Assembly: GCA_000750105.3 (NCBI GenBank)
Contig: JPHH03000072.1
Location: 91,852 to 155,851 of the forward strand
Direction: 5' to 3'
From: Tolypocladium sp. Sup5 PDA-1
Taxonomy: Eukaryota; Ascomycota; Sordariomycetes; Hypocreales; Ophiocordycipitaceae
Length of the DNA: 64,000 nucleotides
Shown here one piece after another: positions 30,326-42,133 of this stretch; positions within the stretch are counted from its first letter, which is position 1, and each line of letters starts with the position of its first letter. The position numbers and the translations under genes are program-made. The notes under the pieces are model-generated. The model worked only from the letters and a program-made list of their open reading frames with translations, did not search any database and was not told the DNA's origin.

Positions 30326-31993
30326 ACGCTGTAGGTTTCAGGGACAGATGACTACGTGGGAGCGGGATGGTTGTGTTCGGGTTGCTGGCGTTTATGGATA
30401 TACTTTGTACAGATTGTATACTTGGTGTGGAATATGGTGGGTAAATGCACGTATGAATGGCATGGGTTCCTGGGATATCTGGATTTGGAGGCTTTATCGA
30501 CCGGTATATAGGGTAAATGAAGCGATATGGTACTCTCCCAAGATGTCACTCCCAAGTAGGGTATGCCATAGTTAACTTCACGGCACTCTTAACAGCGGGC
30601 CAGACAGTCTACGACTCATACCGCCCGCAACTTACACGCACAAGCCCCCCACGGGCCAGCCGCCATGCGCAGACTCTACAACAAACTCGGTCAAGCCGGT
30701 GTAGAAGCACTCAGTCGGAAGGACACGGCAGTCTCACAACGACAGGTCGTGCAAGTCGCCCGACACATGCGGACCAGGTGACCCGACGATGTTCCTCCCC
30801 AGCAGAGACACCCGACACATCTCGCTACAGCATGTGATCATCCTCTCCCTTGCCCGGCGAAACTCCCCCCTCCGTCAAGCGGACCTGCATCCTCACCGCC
30901 AAAGGAAAAGAAACCGTACCTATCCAGTCAGGCACAGAGCACGCACCCCGTCCGAACACGCCCGCATTCCAGCCCCAAGGCAATTAAACACCGCGTCGTC
31001 ACTTCACGCATCCCCCACCGCGTCGTGAGCACGCCCGCCCACATTCCTCGCCTCCCTGCCGTCGTCATTCCTCAAGACACATCCCTGCCACGTGGGGATC
31101 CCGGTCGTTCCCAGAAGCGCCCAGGGGGTGGCGAAAAACGCACGCGCTTCATCCCGTCAGGGGTGCTTGCTGCCTTGCTGTCCTCTGCCTCGGGACTTTT
31201 TTTCCGTCTCTGGTGAAGTCACGGGTATGACGTGCCCTCGAGTCAGGTACGCAAATAGACGTACTCGTACAGGAATAGTCCGTAGGCCTAGACCAAATAT
31301 TACGAGCCCATCGTATCCCGCCGCGCCAAGCGCTGACTCTCGGGCAGGCTTCTTGGCTTCTACGAGACGGACGGACTACCTCCACCGAGGTTAGCAGCAC
31401 CAACAAAAAAAAAAAAAAAAAAAAAAAAGGGCCCAAGGCCCGTCCGCAGCCTGTCTATTTTCAGGGTCCAGGGCAGCGCCGAGGCCGACCGCCAGCTGCC
31501 GAGGCGGTGGACCCGCCATGGGCTGGAAATTACATCAGTCGCCAAGACCACACGATTTCACTCTAGTCCGTAGGCTGGCATCATTTCAGCTCACGATGCA
31601 GGAAAAATCAGAAAATGAGAAGAAAAATTGTTGAGACCCAAGTGGGGGTGCTCTGCGCGTGTAAATTTGCTTTGTGGTATCGAGTAAGGTATGAGAGACG
31701 AAGTAGTGATGTGTGGTAGACAGTATCCGTAGTAAGAATGATTAAGTGATGGTGGTGAAGGTAGTCCAATCTTTCCCTCGTCGCAACGTGCCGTTGCGTG
31801 GTATATGGTATGCATGTAATCATGTGCGCCTCCCGAAAAGTCCCAATAATTGCCGTGAAAAAGAAACCCAACGCTTGAAAGTGACAGCCGACATGAAACC
31901 CCGTTCATGCGCGTTCGTAAGAGAGAACAACGTAGACAAGAAAGTAGTGAAAAAGAATAAGTGGAAGTAGGTAGTCCAAGGAGGCGGGCGAGG
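30326..31993. other. Intergenic, 1.7 kb, with A24 tract
   Basis: Between convergent genes. It holds a 24-base A run (31405-31428) but no supported gene. The part next to 31994 is AT-richer and may be 3' UTR of the orphan gene. Confidence 0.45.
31405..31428 (+). repeat. Poly(A) tract, 24 bases
   Basis: An unbroken run of 24 A, followed by GGGCCC. It could be a microsatellite or the tail of a reverse-transcribed insertion. No retroelement ORF or target-site duplication was recognised next to it. Confidence 0.95.
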
Positions 31994-32755
31994 CTAGAAG
32001 ACGCCCCCATCGCCGCTCATGTCCTCCTCGTGGAAGACGATGCCGCGCCGCTTCCACCCGCCGCGCTTGATAAACTCCTCGAGGCTGTCGAGCGTCTTCA
32101 TGGGCGGGCGCTTGGGCAGCGCGGTCGCGCGCTTGTAGCTGAAGTTGGGCATGGACGAGTGGCTGGGCTGCTGGAACGAGTACCCGCCGTCTTCGCCGCC
32201 GTCGTCGTCGCCGTCGGGGGACATGATGCTGGCCGCCGGCGTGAGCTGCTCGAGCGTGTGGACGGTGGATTCGGACCAGCGCGAGCGTGGCAGCTGGGGC
32301 CGCTTGGTGATTTGCTGGAAGAAGTAGTCCTGCGGCTCTGTCCGGTCGTGGCCGGCGTGATCCATGGGACTCGCGTGCGGCGGCAGCTCCTCCTTGCCCT
32401 CGTACCCGTACTCGCCCGCGCCGGCAAAGTAGCCATCGTCGGATTCATCGTCGTCGTCGAAAAAGGTCGCCGCCGCCTCGAACCGCCGCCGCTCGGGACT
32501 CAGCAGCGGGCGGTCGTGCAACCGCGGCGGGGGCTGGAAGGTTGGGTGCAGGCTGAGGGGGTCGAAGCTGGCGGTGGTGCGGCTCGAGAGCGGCGCGCGG
32601 GCGGTGGACGTGGAGGCGGCGGAGGATGAGGATGAGGAGGAGAGCGAGCAGCCCGAGGAGAGGGAGCAGCCGGAGAAGGAGACCTTGCGGATGTGCAGGT
32701 CGCGGGGCTTGGGCGACTTGCGCCGTTGGCTGAAGCTGTGGCCGAGGACGTGCAT
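31994..32755 (-). CDS. Orphan low-complexity protein
   Basis: Single exon of 253 residues with strongly G/C-ending codons like the confirmed genes, which supports it as real. A basic N-terminus (MHVLGHSFSQRRKSPKPRDL) leads into a Ser-rich tract, acidic Asp/Glu patches (FFDDDDESDDGYF) and a C-terminal segment TLDSLEEFIKRGGWKRRGIVFHEED. No transmembrane helix or signal peptide. Not recognised; probably a largely disordered fungal protein. The very long upstream gap (4.6 kb) may belong to its promoter and leader. Confidence 0.6.
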   Translation of the reverse strand: MHVLGHSFSQRRKSPKPRDLHIRKVSFSGCSLSSGCSLSSSSSSSAASTSTARAPLSSRTTASFDPLSLHPTFQPPPRLHDRPLLSPERRRFEAAATFFDDDDESDDGYFAGAGEYGYEGKEELPPHASPMDHAGHDRTEPQDYFFQQITKRPQLPRSRWSESTVHTLEQLTPAASIMSPDGDDDGGEDGGYSFQQPSHSSMPNFSYKRATALPKRPPMKTLDSLEEFIKRGGWKRRGIVFHEEDMSGDGGVF

Positions 32756-35700
32756 TGTGGTGATGGAGTGTGCGTGTAGAATAGTCGGCAGGAATTGCCT
32801 CTCACTGATGGAGAGTGAAAGCCGGTTGAATATCGTGGTGCTGTCTCTTTATATCGAGCGTGTGAGCCGAGTCTGCCGGGTGCCGGCTCGTCCGGTGCGT
32901 CGTCAATGTACACTCCGTTGTGTAAGCGTGTAAGTGGGCGAGAGTGAGCGTGAGTGTGTCGTAGCCAAGGCGGGGCTCGCGTGTTTATAAACGAGCGTCT
33001 GGATGATATGATGATGGGACGAGGAGGGAGGCTTGACGGAGCTTGGGTGTTATCAGTACCGGAGCCGGGCGGAGCTGGTGGTTCACGGTGGTGGGCGGGC
33101 AACTTGATATATGCAGCCACTGGCCGCCGGATGCAATACGTACTCGGGCTGGTGGTGGAGGCGTCACTTGTGTGGTGGAGGTGGAGGCGTGAGGACGGAT
33201 CCGGACTGATGAGGCTCACACCCCCCGTCGTCACTCACCAACTCCGCCACAGGGCGTTGGACTAGCAGCTGTCCCGGGTACGGACGAAGCCACGTCCGGA
33301 TGAATGCATGCGCTGGACAGTTGCGGCGGTGACTGACGAACTGCTTGCCGGCTGAAACAAGACAGGTCAACACCCCCACATCCCGCGCACCGGGGCAGCG
33401 CCATCTCAGCCCAGGTCAGCCATCATTCGGAGCTCACTCGCGCAGTTCCCCAGGCGTGCATGGAGACGGTGGATTGGTGGACGATGATGAGCGAAACGAG
33501 ACAAGCTGGCAAAAGGGCGGCGGCCGGCGCGGGGCCCGATCAGTGATCACACCCACCTAGCGATGATCAGAGCCACACCACCAAGGCCTTCCAAGGCCCA
33601 GCGTGTCCACGAGTCACACTCTCTCGTACGAGGATGCCAAGCCTAGCAGCGGCGGGAGCAGAAAAAACGAGGAGATCACAGCTGGGCCACCCCTGTCGCC
33701 CAGGCCAGCTAGCTCTCGTAGTCGCCGTAGGGCCCTCGGTAACGAGCGAATGGCCAGAGCGAGATGGCTCTGCGAAGCTGGCAGCGTGATCTTGGCCGAG
33801 TCGGTTCGAAACGTGCTTCGTACTCGGCGCAAACGACGACGTCATGAACCGTCCATCCCATCCGGAATCGATCGTCCACCTCCCCCCTCGACCCGCTCGC
33901 GCTGCTGCACGCACTTTGTGACCTCGGCGATGGGCGGTGTCGACGTGTCGCAACATCTAATCTGCCACCGCGGAAGAGGTGTCTGGTCTCACGCCGCGCG
34001 AGTGCCGTGAGTGTTGCGGTGCCTGACCAGCTGGCGCGTGCGTGTCTCTGTTCTGTGCCTGTGCCTGGATCGATGGGCGGTGGGGGAGGGAGTGAGGGTG
34101 AGGTGTGTCTCGTGGGCGGGGTTTGCTTTTTTGGTCGGTGTGGGACTGTGGGTGAGCGCCTGACCGGGCTGCCTTGCTCGCCGTGAATGCTTCGTTCCTT
34201 GCTTGTTCTGCCCCATCCTGCCGCGGTACTCCGTACATTTCGATTTCTCCGGACGACGTTTCTTTCTTTTCCTACTCCGTACACTGTAATCCGTAATCAT
34301 CTAGTCCGTATTCACTCATTTACTCTTCGAGCACCTGTCAGCATTTCCGTGTACCCCTTCTGGCCATCTCGGGCATCGCCACGATCGTCATATTTCAGTC
34401 GTCACATCTGCCAGACTTCAATAGATCTAGCGTCCAGCGCAGCAGGGGCCACAGTGCAATCAAACTCGCTGCAAACCTCTGCCCCGCACTCCGAGTTGGC
34501 GCGAGGAACACGCAAACGCTGATGATGAATCAAGCAACCTGGCAGAAACATTTGCCCACCTGACCACACCCTGCAGGGCTGCAGCGGCCAAACCGCCTCC
34601 GCAAATTGCTGCTTCCAGCCTAGGTGCCCTGGCGCTAGAACGGCGTGCGCTGCTGCTGCATGCAGCTCATCCAAAGCCGCCCAGGTCGCTTCTCCGCCAG
34701 TGTCCGTGCGGCGGTACCTGCAGGAGCCTGTGACCTGTGCCCTCCTGACGCTGCCAGCAGGCCATCAGTCGCTCAATCCAGTGGCCCAAGATGGAAAACG
34801 TGCAATGCAAGGCATCCACCTTCAAAGCCACCATCCCGTTGGAACCGCTTGCATTGGTCCCGCGAGCCCCAATGAGTCCAGTGACATGGCGGTGAGGACT
34901 GAGAAAGGCTCGCGCGGTCAACTCAACGAGATGCGGTCTGTGCTTTCGTCTTCTCTGCGGGTTTCTTTTCTTTTGCGCCGATGCTACGGCGCTCCCGAAC
35001 TCCGAGGCTGCAGGGCCGTCGGGATCCCAAGTTACATTCAATGATGACAATTGATACCTTGAGGCTTGCTCGCTGGCTTCAGCCCTCAACGCCAACCTTT
35101 CTTTTTCGCACCGCGATGCCATAGCCGCGGTGCTTACGGCCCAGAGTTGCCCGCCCGTGAAGGACAGTCCAGACCGTCCGCGGTCAGCCGGGTATTCTGC
35201 CTCTGCCCCCAACATCGGCCTCGCCATCCCGCCTCGTCTCAATCTGCAGTGGGAGCCTCTCAGTCGTTGCGCCCGGTGCACGTAGCTGTTGCCTGCCATC
35301 GATCAACCATAACGCCGCAATACCCACCTTGTGTCCCGCCCGTCGCTCTCCCCGAGTCCAAATCGGCTCGGCGGGCACACGGGCAGGCAGGCACCGGGCA
35401 CCACCGAATTAGACTCGAGCTCCGGCAGATGCGCCTCCTCGTCGCTACCCGGGCCGGGGGGAGCTGCCAATCACCGCCCGCCCAAACCACCAACAAGCTG
35501 AACAGGCGACGTTGCGTGCGACTCTCAAAAGTCTAAGATAGTAGTACGGATAACGGCTGCGACATCTGACCGACTGTTGGCGCGAGATGGGCACGTTTCC
35601 GGCGAGTGTCTCGCAGTGGGCTACGAATACAGGCTCGTCGCTTTTTCCGACTTCTCTCCACCAGTTCGTCCCCGGAGCCGGGCCAACCAACCGCCCCCAT

Positions 35701-37334
35701 GCCGTGCCATCCATCACCAGCCCGTCTCCTCAAGCTACCCCGGATGCAGCCTCGTCACCTCGAAGTCGGCGACTTGAAGGAGGGGGAGCCATCGCGCGGC
35801 CAATAACCATCCATCGCCGTTGCCGCCACGACCCGTCGGTGTGGCTTCTGCCGACGGCCACGCGCACGCTGTGGTTACTATACTCGTACTCGTCCATCTC
35901 GGGATATGGACGAGTAATACCACGAACCAGGACGGATACAGGCAATATTATCGCAGCCACCCGCTCTTCAAGCTCCAGGTCCAGGCCTTGGGGCCAGCCC
36001 GTTGCAGGGTAAAGAGAATAGAGTTCAGCTAGACGCCACGGCAAAGCCATGTACCGGCAAAATGCTACCCACACTCTCGGATCTCACCAGCAGAGCTGGG
36101 GTCTGCGATTGAGTAGTCCGTACGGATACGGCACGTAGTGTACGTACGGAGTACGGTAATGGATGCGAGAAATCGCATCTTCCCGCGGCATTGACTTCAA
36201 CGCCATGAGCTGCACACCTTGGCTCGTTTTCAGACGTCGAGCGCCTCAGCAAGTTGGCCGCGCGCGTCTCATTGGAGGATCTGCAATAATATTATCCCGA
36301 CATGATTTCGCTGCTGCCCCTTCGCAGCACACCACCAGGCACACCACCAGCCGGGTAAAGCGTGCAAGGTTCAATCAATCAGCCACGCAAGTCGCTATCG
36401 CTGGCGGCTTACACGTCAGCGCCCGCGCCGGCGTCTTCTGCGGCGTTGTCACAGGTAAGTCGGCGATGTTGAACAAGATATCATTATCAGGTGCTTGTGA
36501 TTGTTCTTCAAGTGTCTTACCGAGGACGTGCAATTGACGACTGCCGTCGAGGCTGAGGCGTCGCATCTCCGACACCCCGGCAGACCTTTACGCCATCCAA
36601 TGTCCACCCGCCCGCAAACCTTCAGCTTCTCCAGGTTGCCGACTCCAGGTTCCCAGCTCCCGGTTTCCAGCTCCCGGTTCCCGTACGTAGCGCGCACCTC
36701 ATCACAGTCACCAACTTCATCGCCTGCCGATCACCGAGCCCAGGCCCACTCTCCTCCAACCAGGCACCCGGCCATCTCAGCGATCCTAGCCTCAGCGCTG
36801 ACGCTGATGCAAGTTTGTCACCAGCCTCGTCCGCACCCCAGCACCACGTTTTCCAAGACACCGGCAGCGTCAATCCTCTGCAAGGGATAGATTGACCTGG
36901 CCAACTTGCAACTCCTCCAACTCCTCCAAGCATGCTTCACGCGGCCGAGACGGGGGCTCTTCCGTCATGATCGCCGCTCCCGCCACTTGCTGAAACACCT
37001 GTCTCTGGTCCCCGGATCGGACCAGGCAGGCCCATCGGTGCCCGCCCGTCATCGACGATGCGTCGAGGCTTGCGCGTAACGTGCTGCCAAAAAAGACACG
37101 AGGCCCGTCCTCTGCCTTGCAACTGCTATCCGTCATGCCGGCGCGGGACCCCTCTTCTCCGGCCCCTGAGTTCCGTCGCGCGCTGCTTGTTTCGGACGCG
37201 TGGAGTGCTTTGGTCTTCGGCAGGGCGAGAGAGGGTGAGATATGTCGTGCTTGTCTTGCCGTGACGTCGGGGATGCTGGTCGTCATCTCGGCCGGCACCG
37301 ACGGCCACTCGGATCGTAGAATCTGGCCGTTGCA
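32756..37334. other. Gene-poor stretch, 4.6 kb
   Basis: No frame here shows the codon bias of nearby genes or a recognisable protein motif. It contains several copies of the TACTCCGTAC/GTACGGAGTAC motif: 34226-34236, 34275-34284 and a dense group at about 36113-36160. It also has CT-rich and CA-rich runs. It could be a long regulatory region or hold non-coding RNAs, which cannot be judged from sequence alone. Confidence 0.5.
36113..36160. repeat. Cluster of overlapping GTACGGAGTAC-type palindromes
   Basis: Within 48 bp there are GTCCGTACGGATACGG, GTGTACGTACGGAGTACGG and related overlaps. The same core (TACGGAGTA or its complement) recurs at about 2464, 15144, 20414, 24297, 34226 and 34275, always outside coding sequence. 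Confidence 0.7.
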
Positions 37335-37767
37335 TTATCGCAGGATGCCGTCGCTCTCGCCCGGCAGCCGCTCCACGCGCTTCTGCTCCCAGTCGTCCAG
37401 GTCCCTGCCCGCGAGCCGCTGTGCATCACAACCACGTTAGCCCAACGTTCGTCACCTTGCGCCGTGGATCCTTGCACCGCATCGGCAAGCGGAAACTCAC
37501 GTAGTACTCCTCCCTCATGTCCACCTTGCGCGCCGACCGGCGCACGCCCAGTTCCTCCTCCTTGGTCATCTGCCGCACCTTGCGATCGTGGCGCTCGTAG
37601 CGGACCGCTGTGGCGGGCGTCAGCACGAACGAGCCCGCGATGACGACGGCCATGAAGGGCAGGCCAAAGGTCAGGAAGGGGTGCTTGTTCATGAGCGCGC
37701 GGTACCGCATGCCGAGCTTGCTGGCGTCGCCGGAGGCGCGGAACTTGTTGCTCTGGAACGTCGGCAT
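37335..37767 (-). CDS. COX16: Cytochrome c oxidase assembly protein COX16
   Basis: Two exons, 37501-37767 and 37335-37418, with an 82 bp intron (GTGAGT..GCACAG). The product has 116 residues. The join produces MREEYYRLAGRDLDDWEQKR, followed by VERLPGESDGIL, the strongly conserved C-terminus of COX16. One hydrophobic helix (FLTFGLPFMAVVIAGSFVL, residues about 31-49) follows a basic N-terminus, as expected for an inner mitochondrial membrane protein. Cox16 assists insertion of Cox2/Cox1 into complex IV. Without splicing the frame would run into an unrelated tail. Confidence 0.95.
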
Positions 37768-38828
37768 GGCGGTGGTCTGCCGAGGCTGTGTCTTTGTCAG
37801 ATATCGCGGCGTGTCTGGTGGCGCTTGTGTCTCTCGTGGCAGCCGAGGCCCGTTGGTGATGCTGTCGTGGATGGGGGTGTCAAGGGCAGGAGCTCAAATT
37901 TCGGACGAAAAGACGCATGATCCATCGTCATGCGAGAGCTCTGGTGTTCCGTGCGGTGCCGTTCCGGGTGTCGGGTCAATGTGGGGCTGCCTGAACTACT
38001 TCGTGCCTACCCAAGCAAGCCAAGCTACCCTATCTAAAGCTTTCACCTTGGCATCAAGGAAGTGAATGAGAAACTCCAAGCACGCGATGAGATGATTGAA
38101 CATCTCCGGAAGCAGGATAGAGAGAATGAGCAGCTCATCGAGGTCTTGGAGAAGAAGCCCCGCAAGTTTGTTGGTTTGGTCCAGGGCATCTAGAGACAAG
38201 TCAGAGAAGGTAGCGATGCATGCGAACGCTGGCTGGGTGTGCAGGTGGCCCAACGTCGCATATTAACACAACCATCACCGCCTTCGCAGCCAACAAGCGC
38301 ATCTGAGAAAGAACACATCTGAGAAAGAGGAGCGATCATGCCTCAACATTGCCTATGCAAAATAGGAACTAATGGTAGCAGATAACTAGAACTATCCGTC
38401 CAGGCGCGGTGAAGCCCACTGCTTCCATCACCTCGCGTTGCGTCCCGCTCCGCTCGCTCAATCAATGCATAGCTTAAACGTCAAGGTCAAACGCCGGCCC
38501 TGCCCTGCTCGCCCGCTGCGTGCAAGCCCTTGTTCATTGTTTCCATTCCGCAAGAGCCTCGAAACCCTCCGTCGTCGTCGGCCCTCCAATAGTACAGTAG
38601 AAATAGAGGCAACCTGAGCTAGTATTTGCACAAAGGAAAGGGTATGGCCGACCCGGGTATGTTCGTCGTGATCATATCGTTTCGTCGTCTTCAATATAGA
38701 GCTTGCCTGGACGCTGCTGCTGCCAGAAAACAGCATGTCGGCCGGCAAATCGGTCGACTCCGTCCATCAAGCAGATATTTGCTATTCTAGGCGAGGCTGC
38801 GTGTCAATTCTGCGCCTCCTCGCCGATA
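37768..38828. other. Intergenic, 1.1 kb, with one coding-like fragment
   Basis: COX16 promoter side and 3' side of the FHA protein gene. The only coding-like signal is the coiled-coil fragment listed separately. Confidence 0.4.
38050..38193 (+). pseudogene. Coiled-coil protein fragment, probable gene remnant
   Basis: A 47-codon open stretch ending in TAG (38191-38193) encodes a heptad-like charged helix: GIKEVNEKLQARDEMIEHL, then RKQDRENEQLIEVLEKKPRK and FVGLVQGI. A stop lies just upstream (38035) and there is no suitable start other than an internal ATG. Codon use is A/T-tolerant, unlike the neighbours. It may be the last exon or relic of a coiled-coil protein. The amino-acid pattern is too regular to be likely by chance, but no family was recognised. 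Confidence 0.4.
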
Positions 38829-41122
38829 TCATCTTTCCAATCGTGGAGGAGGAGACTGCCAACCGTTTATGTACGCCATCAAGCCCATGCCGATGAGCAC
38901 CACGCCGAGCATCGACGCGTACGGCAGCCCGGCTTGTAGGTGAAGGTCATGTCCCGAGGCACCTCTCTGGGTAGTGAGCGGCGTGATGGTGTTGGCTCTT
39001 GACAGCGTCGGGTCGTCCTCCAGGTCACCGCTCAGAGCCACGCCATCCGACTGCTCGTTGTTGGGCATCTGCTTCGACGTCTGGATCCCAGAGGACGTGC
39101 CTTCATCTGGGGGCTCATCTCGCTGCCCAGAACGGCTCTTTCTCGACCGCGACCGCCTCTTCTCCTGCGCCGCGACTCGTTGGGCCTCTTCGGCTCTTAG
39201 CTGCACGACCATCTCGGCCAGCGACTTTCTCCCCTCATCGCGTTCCGACTCTGCAGTTTCGCAGCGCTGCTTCCAAGTCTCCAGTTGGTCTCGCAAGTCT
39301 CGCATCTGCCCATCCATGCTGTCAATGCGTGACTGCAGAGCGGCAGCCGTCTCTTGGGCCATGTCCGGCTCGGGGTTGGCTTTGGCTGGTTTCTGGGTCT
39401 CGGCAAATTCCGGCATCTCCTTCTCACGGGTCGGTTCAGAGACGTCGTCGGCAGGCTCGGGGGCCTCTGATTTCGCGGTCCCATTCATCTGGGCGCTTGC
39501 AGACTCCTCAAGCCGCCTGGCCAGGTCCTCTGCCAACTCCCGCGCCTCCCGCTCTTTCTGAAGCATGCTCTCCAATTCGCGCATGCGCGCAGTCTGGCTG
39601 TCCATGTCACGCTTGGCGTTGTTCAATGCTTCGGTGAGTTGGATGATCTGATTCAGGTTTTCCTGCCGAACGGGCGAGGGATTCGGCGGCCCAGACTTTG
39701 GCCGCTCGGTCGGTGAGCGTTTTAATGACGGCACATCGGGCTTTTCGGGCAGAGGCTGCTGCGGAGGGGGTGCTGGCGGGTCGGAGAAGCGAGTTTTGGG
39801 GTCAGATCGGAACGGCATGCCGCCTCCATTTACCATGGGTTGTGGTTTCGACGGCTCCGGGGCATCAGGCTTCTCGAGATCCTTGACGTCATCTTTGGAC
39901 AACAGAGTGTTGACAAACTGGTTCGTGCGACTCAAGTCTTGTGCTTGTACTCGAGCGCTCCGCATCTCGTTCTGCTCTTGTGGTCAGAAATGGGGTAAGC
40001 TGGGATGGTAAGACATGATGCACTCACAGCCAGCCGTTTCAAAATCTGGTCGGTGGCAATCGGCGCGAGGAAGAACGGCCGCTGTTGCGCCATTCCGTTG
40101 ACCTGGGTGGCCATGGCTCCGCCGTTGGGCATCATACGGCCTCCATTGTTGCCCATGGACGCGTTGCTGCCTTGCCTCCCTCGCATCTGAAGGTGGCCAT
40201 TAGGTATCATCATCGTTCCGTTTGCCGGGTCCAGATCGCCAAAGTTCATATCCAAGACATTGTTAGTGTTGCTCAGAAAGCCGGCATGCTCAACCTTGGC
40301 GGCCACCTTGTGGTGGACCACAGTCTTCTGGTCCTCGCTGACAATGTCGATACCAAGCTCGAGGTGATCGGCAGTCTGCAGCTCGTGGGGCTCCGACTCT
40401 CGGTTCTCCTGCGAGAGGCGAGTTCCATTGACAAAGGTGCCGTTTGAGGACTTGACATCTCGGATGTAGATTTTGCCGTTGCGCTCTGCGTAAATCTCAG
40501 CGTGTTGCCTGGACAGCACTTTACTGTCAAAGAAACCGTTGGCGGGCGTCGGGATCGTCTTCTGGTTGGTCTGCCGACCGATCCGGAGGCTTTCAGGGGC
40601 AAAGGGCACCGCGATCGTCTTTCTTTCAAAGGTGCCGTTGAGGGAGAGCAGGTAGAGCACCGGCTGGCCTTGGGGGAACTGCTCGGGAGGCATGGGCCGC
40701 ATCACGGGCTGCTGTGCCATCTGGGGCTGGCCGGGCCCCGGCTGCATCTGGTTGTGGAGGGCCACCATGCCGTTGGGGCGGGCGGCCGGAAGCCTCGAGA
40801 AGTCTGGCTGAACGTCCACCTTGCCTGCTGGCCAAGGCTGCTTCGGCTGCGGTCGCTTTCGAGGGCCAGTGTTGGCTGACCATTGGCTCAGATCCGAAGA
40901 GGCAGACAGCGGTGTGCCATTGGACTGCGACCCGTTGGTGGCGACAGTGGTGTTTGACGACGTCGAGGAGACGGAAGACGACGAGTTGGTCCGCGAGACT
41001 TGCTTGCGTGGCGCGAACATGCCTCTCACGTCGTCGGGGTTCATGGGGTTGTTGCCGTTAATCGTGCCCCATGCTGGCCGTGAAAGCTGGGGAAAGGTCG
41101 GGGGGCTCGCTACGGCGGTCAT
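38829..41122 (-). CDS. PRO45: FHA-domain tail-anchored STRIPAK protein (PRO45/SLMAP/Far10-like)
   Basis: Two exons, 40028-41122 and 38829-39971, with a 56 bp intron (GTGAGT..GAGCAG, branch CTGAC) in phase 0. The product has 745 residues. After a disordered leader, an FHA domain spans about residues 150-260 (ESLRIGRQT, VLSRQHAEIYAE, IRDVKSSNGTFVNG). A long coiled coil follows in the second half (LNQIIQLTEALNNAKRDMDS, LQKEREARELAEDLARRLEE), and a single C-terminal helix (LPYASMLGVVLIGMGLMAYI) acts as tail anchor. This order matches SLMAP, yeast Far10/Vps64 and Sordaria PRO45. Those STRIPAK subunits sit at the nuclear envelope, ER or mitochondria and are needed for cell fusion and fruiting-body development. 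The role in this species is inferred. Confidence 0.88.
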
Positions 41123-42133
41123 GAGGAAGGCTCAGGCGCAGCGGACGTCGATGGGCCGGCACGCAGGAGACGGGGGTCGTCGTCTTTGCCTTTGCTTCGT
41201 CGCCGGGCAAGAATAGGTGGTCGGTGCGCGTCCCTCGTTCGGCCTTGGCCACTCCGGCGCCCTTCAGACGATGCCGAGGCAGAGGCGAGGACGCGCAGGG
41301 TAGTGCCAGGGCCTCGAGCAGCAGGTCGGCGTGTTTTGATCGGTCAGGCCCTCGATGCCGGCGGTGCTGTGAGGCTGGAAAAAGCCGTTAGCTAACGGTG
41401 GCCGACAGGAGTGACACGAGCACAAGGCCAATTGGTGACGCCACAGCGCGCGAGAACGGGTCGACAGTTGCTCGCGGCGGTTCCTGCAGGCTCAGCGGTG
41501 GTGCAGCAACGTACCCAGAAATGAAATTTCGACGGCGGTGATCGATTTGGCGCGATCGTGGACGACCAGCTTGGGTGGAGTGTGAGCTGAAGGGGAGATT
41601 GGGAGTCGTCTGTCCTCCGTCCTCGCTAGCCGCTGTTGGGTGCGTAGCCGCTGGAGCCACATACAGTGCTGCGAGTTGCCACCAGAGTCTCACTGAACGC
41701 TCGGCTCGCTTTCAACGCAGCACGTAGATGCGATCCTCAGGACACCCCGAAGCTCTTCTGGATTCGCGAAACGCACCACGGACGGCAACTTATCGTCGTT
41801 TAAGCGCGAGCTGGCCCCGTAAACGGCTCATGACCACGCTTCACGTGACGAAATATTACAGTGAGAATAAGCCGGGGTGCGAACAGGCAGCACTGTGAGG
41901 GGCACCAGGTTCGCCGCATCAACATTTTGCCGACTCCCACCTCGGCCGTCCAATCATGCGCTGCGTCCACCAAGCTTCAGGAACATGAAGCCTGATCCAA
42001 CGAGGCTCTACAGCGTACCTTACTCGTACGTTACTGAAAGCCATCTAGTCCCTACGCACGGCTTGACTTCCAGCGCACCTCACCAAAGGGGCATTCCTCC
42101 GTTAAACGAAAGAAACCAGACGCTCCGAGCACA
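41123..42133. promoter_or_regulatory. Divergent intergenic region, PRO45-like / MGR2
   Basis: About 1 kb between divergent genes. No gene or defined element recognised. Confidence 0.4.

Noticed and set aside
31405..31428. Poly(A) run as the tail of a retroposed gene
   Set aside because: Upstream sequence shows no coding remnant and no flanking duplication was found, so only the homopolymer is reported.
34667..35299. 210-codon minus-strand frame in the gene-poor stretch
   Set aside because: Codon use and composition are unlike the confirmed genes and no motif is seen; most likely chance.
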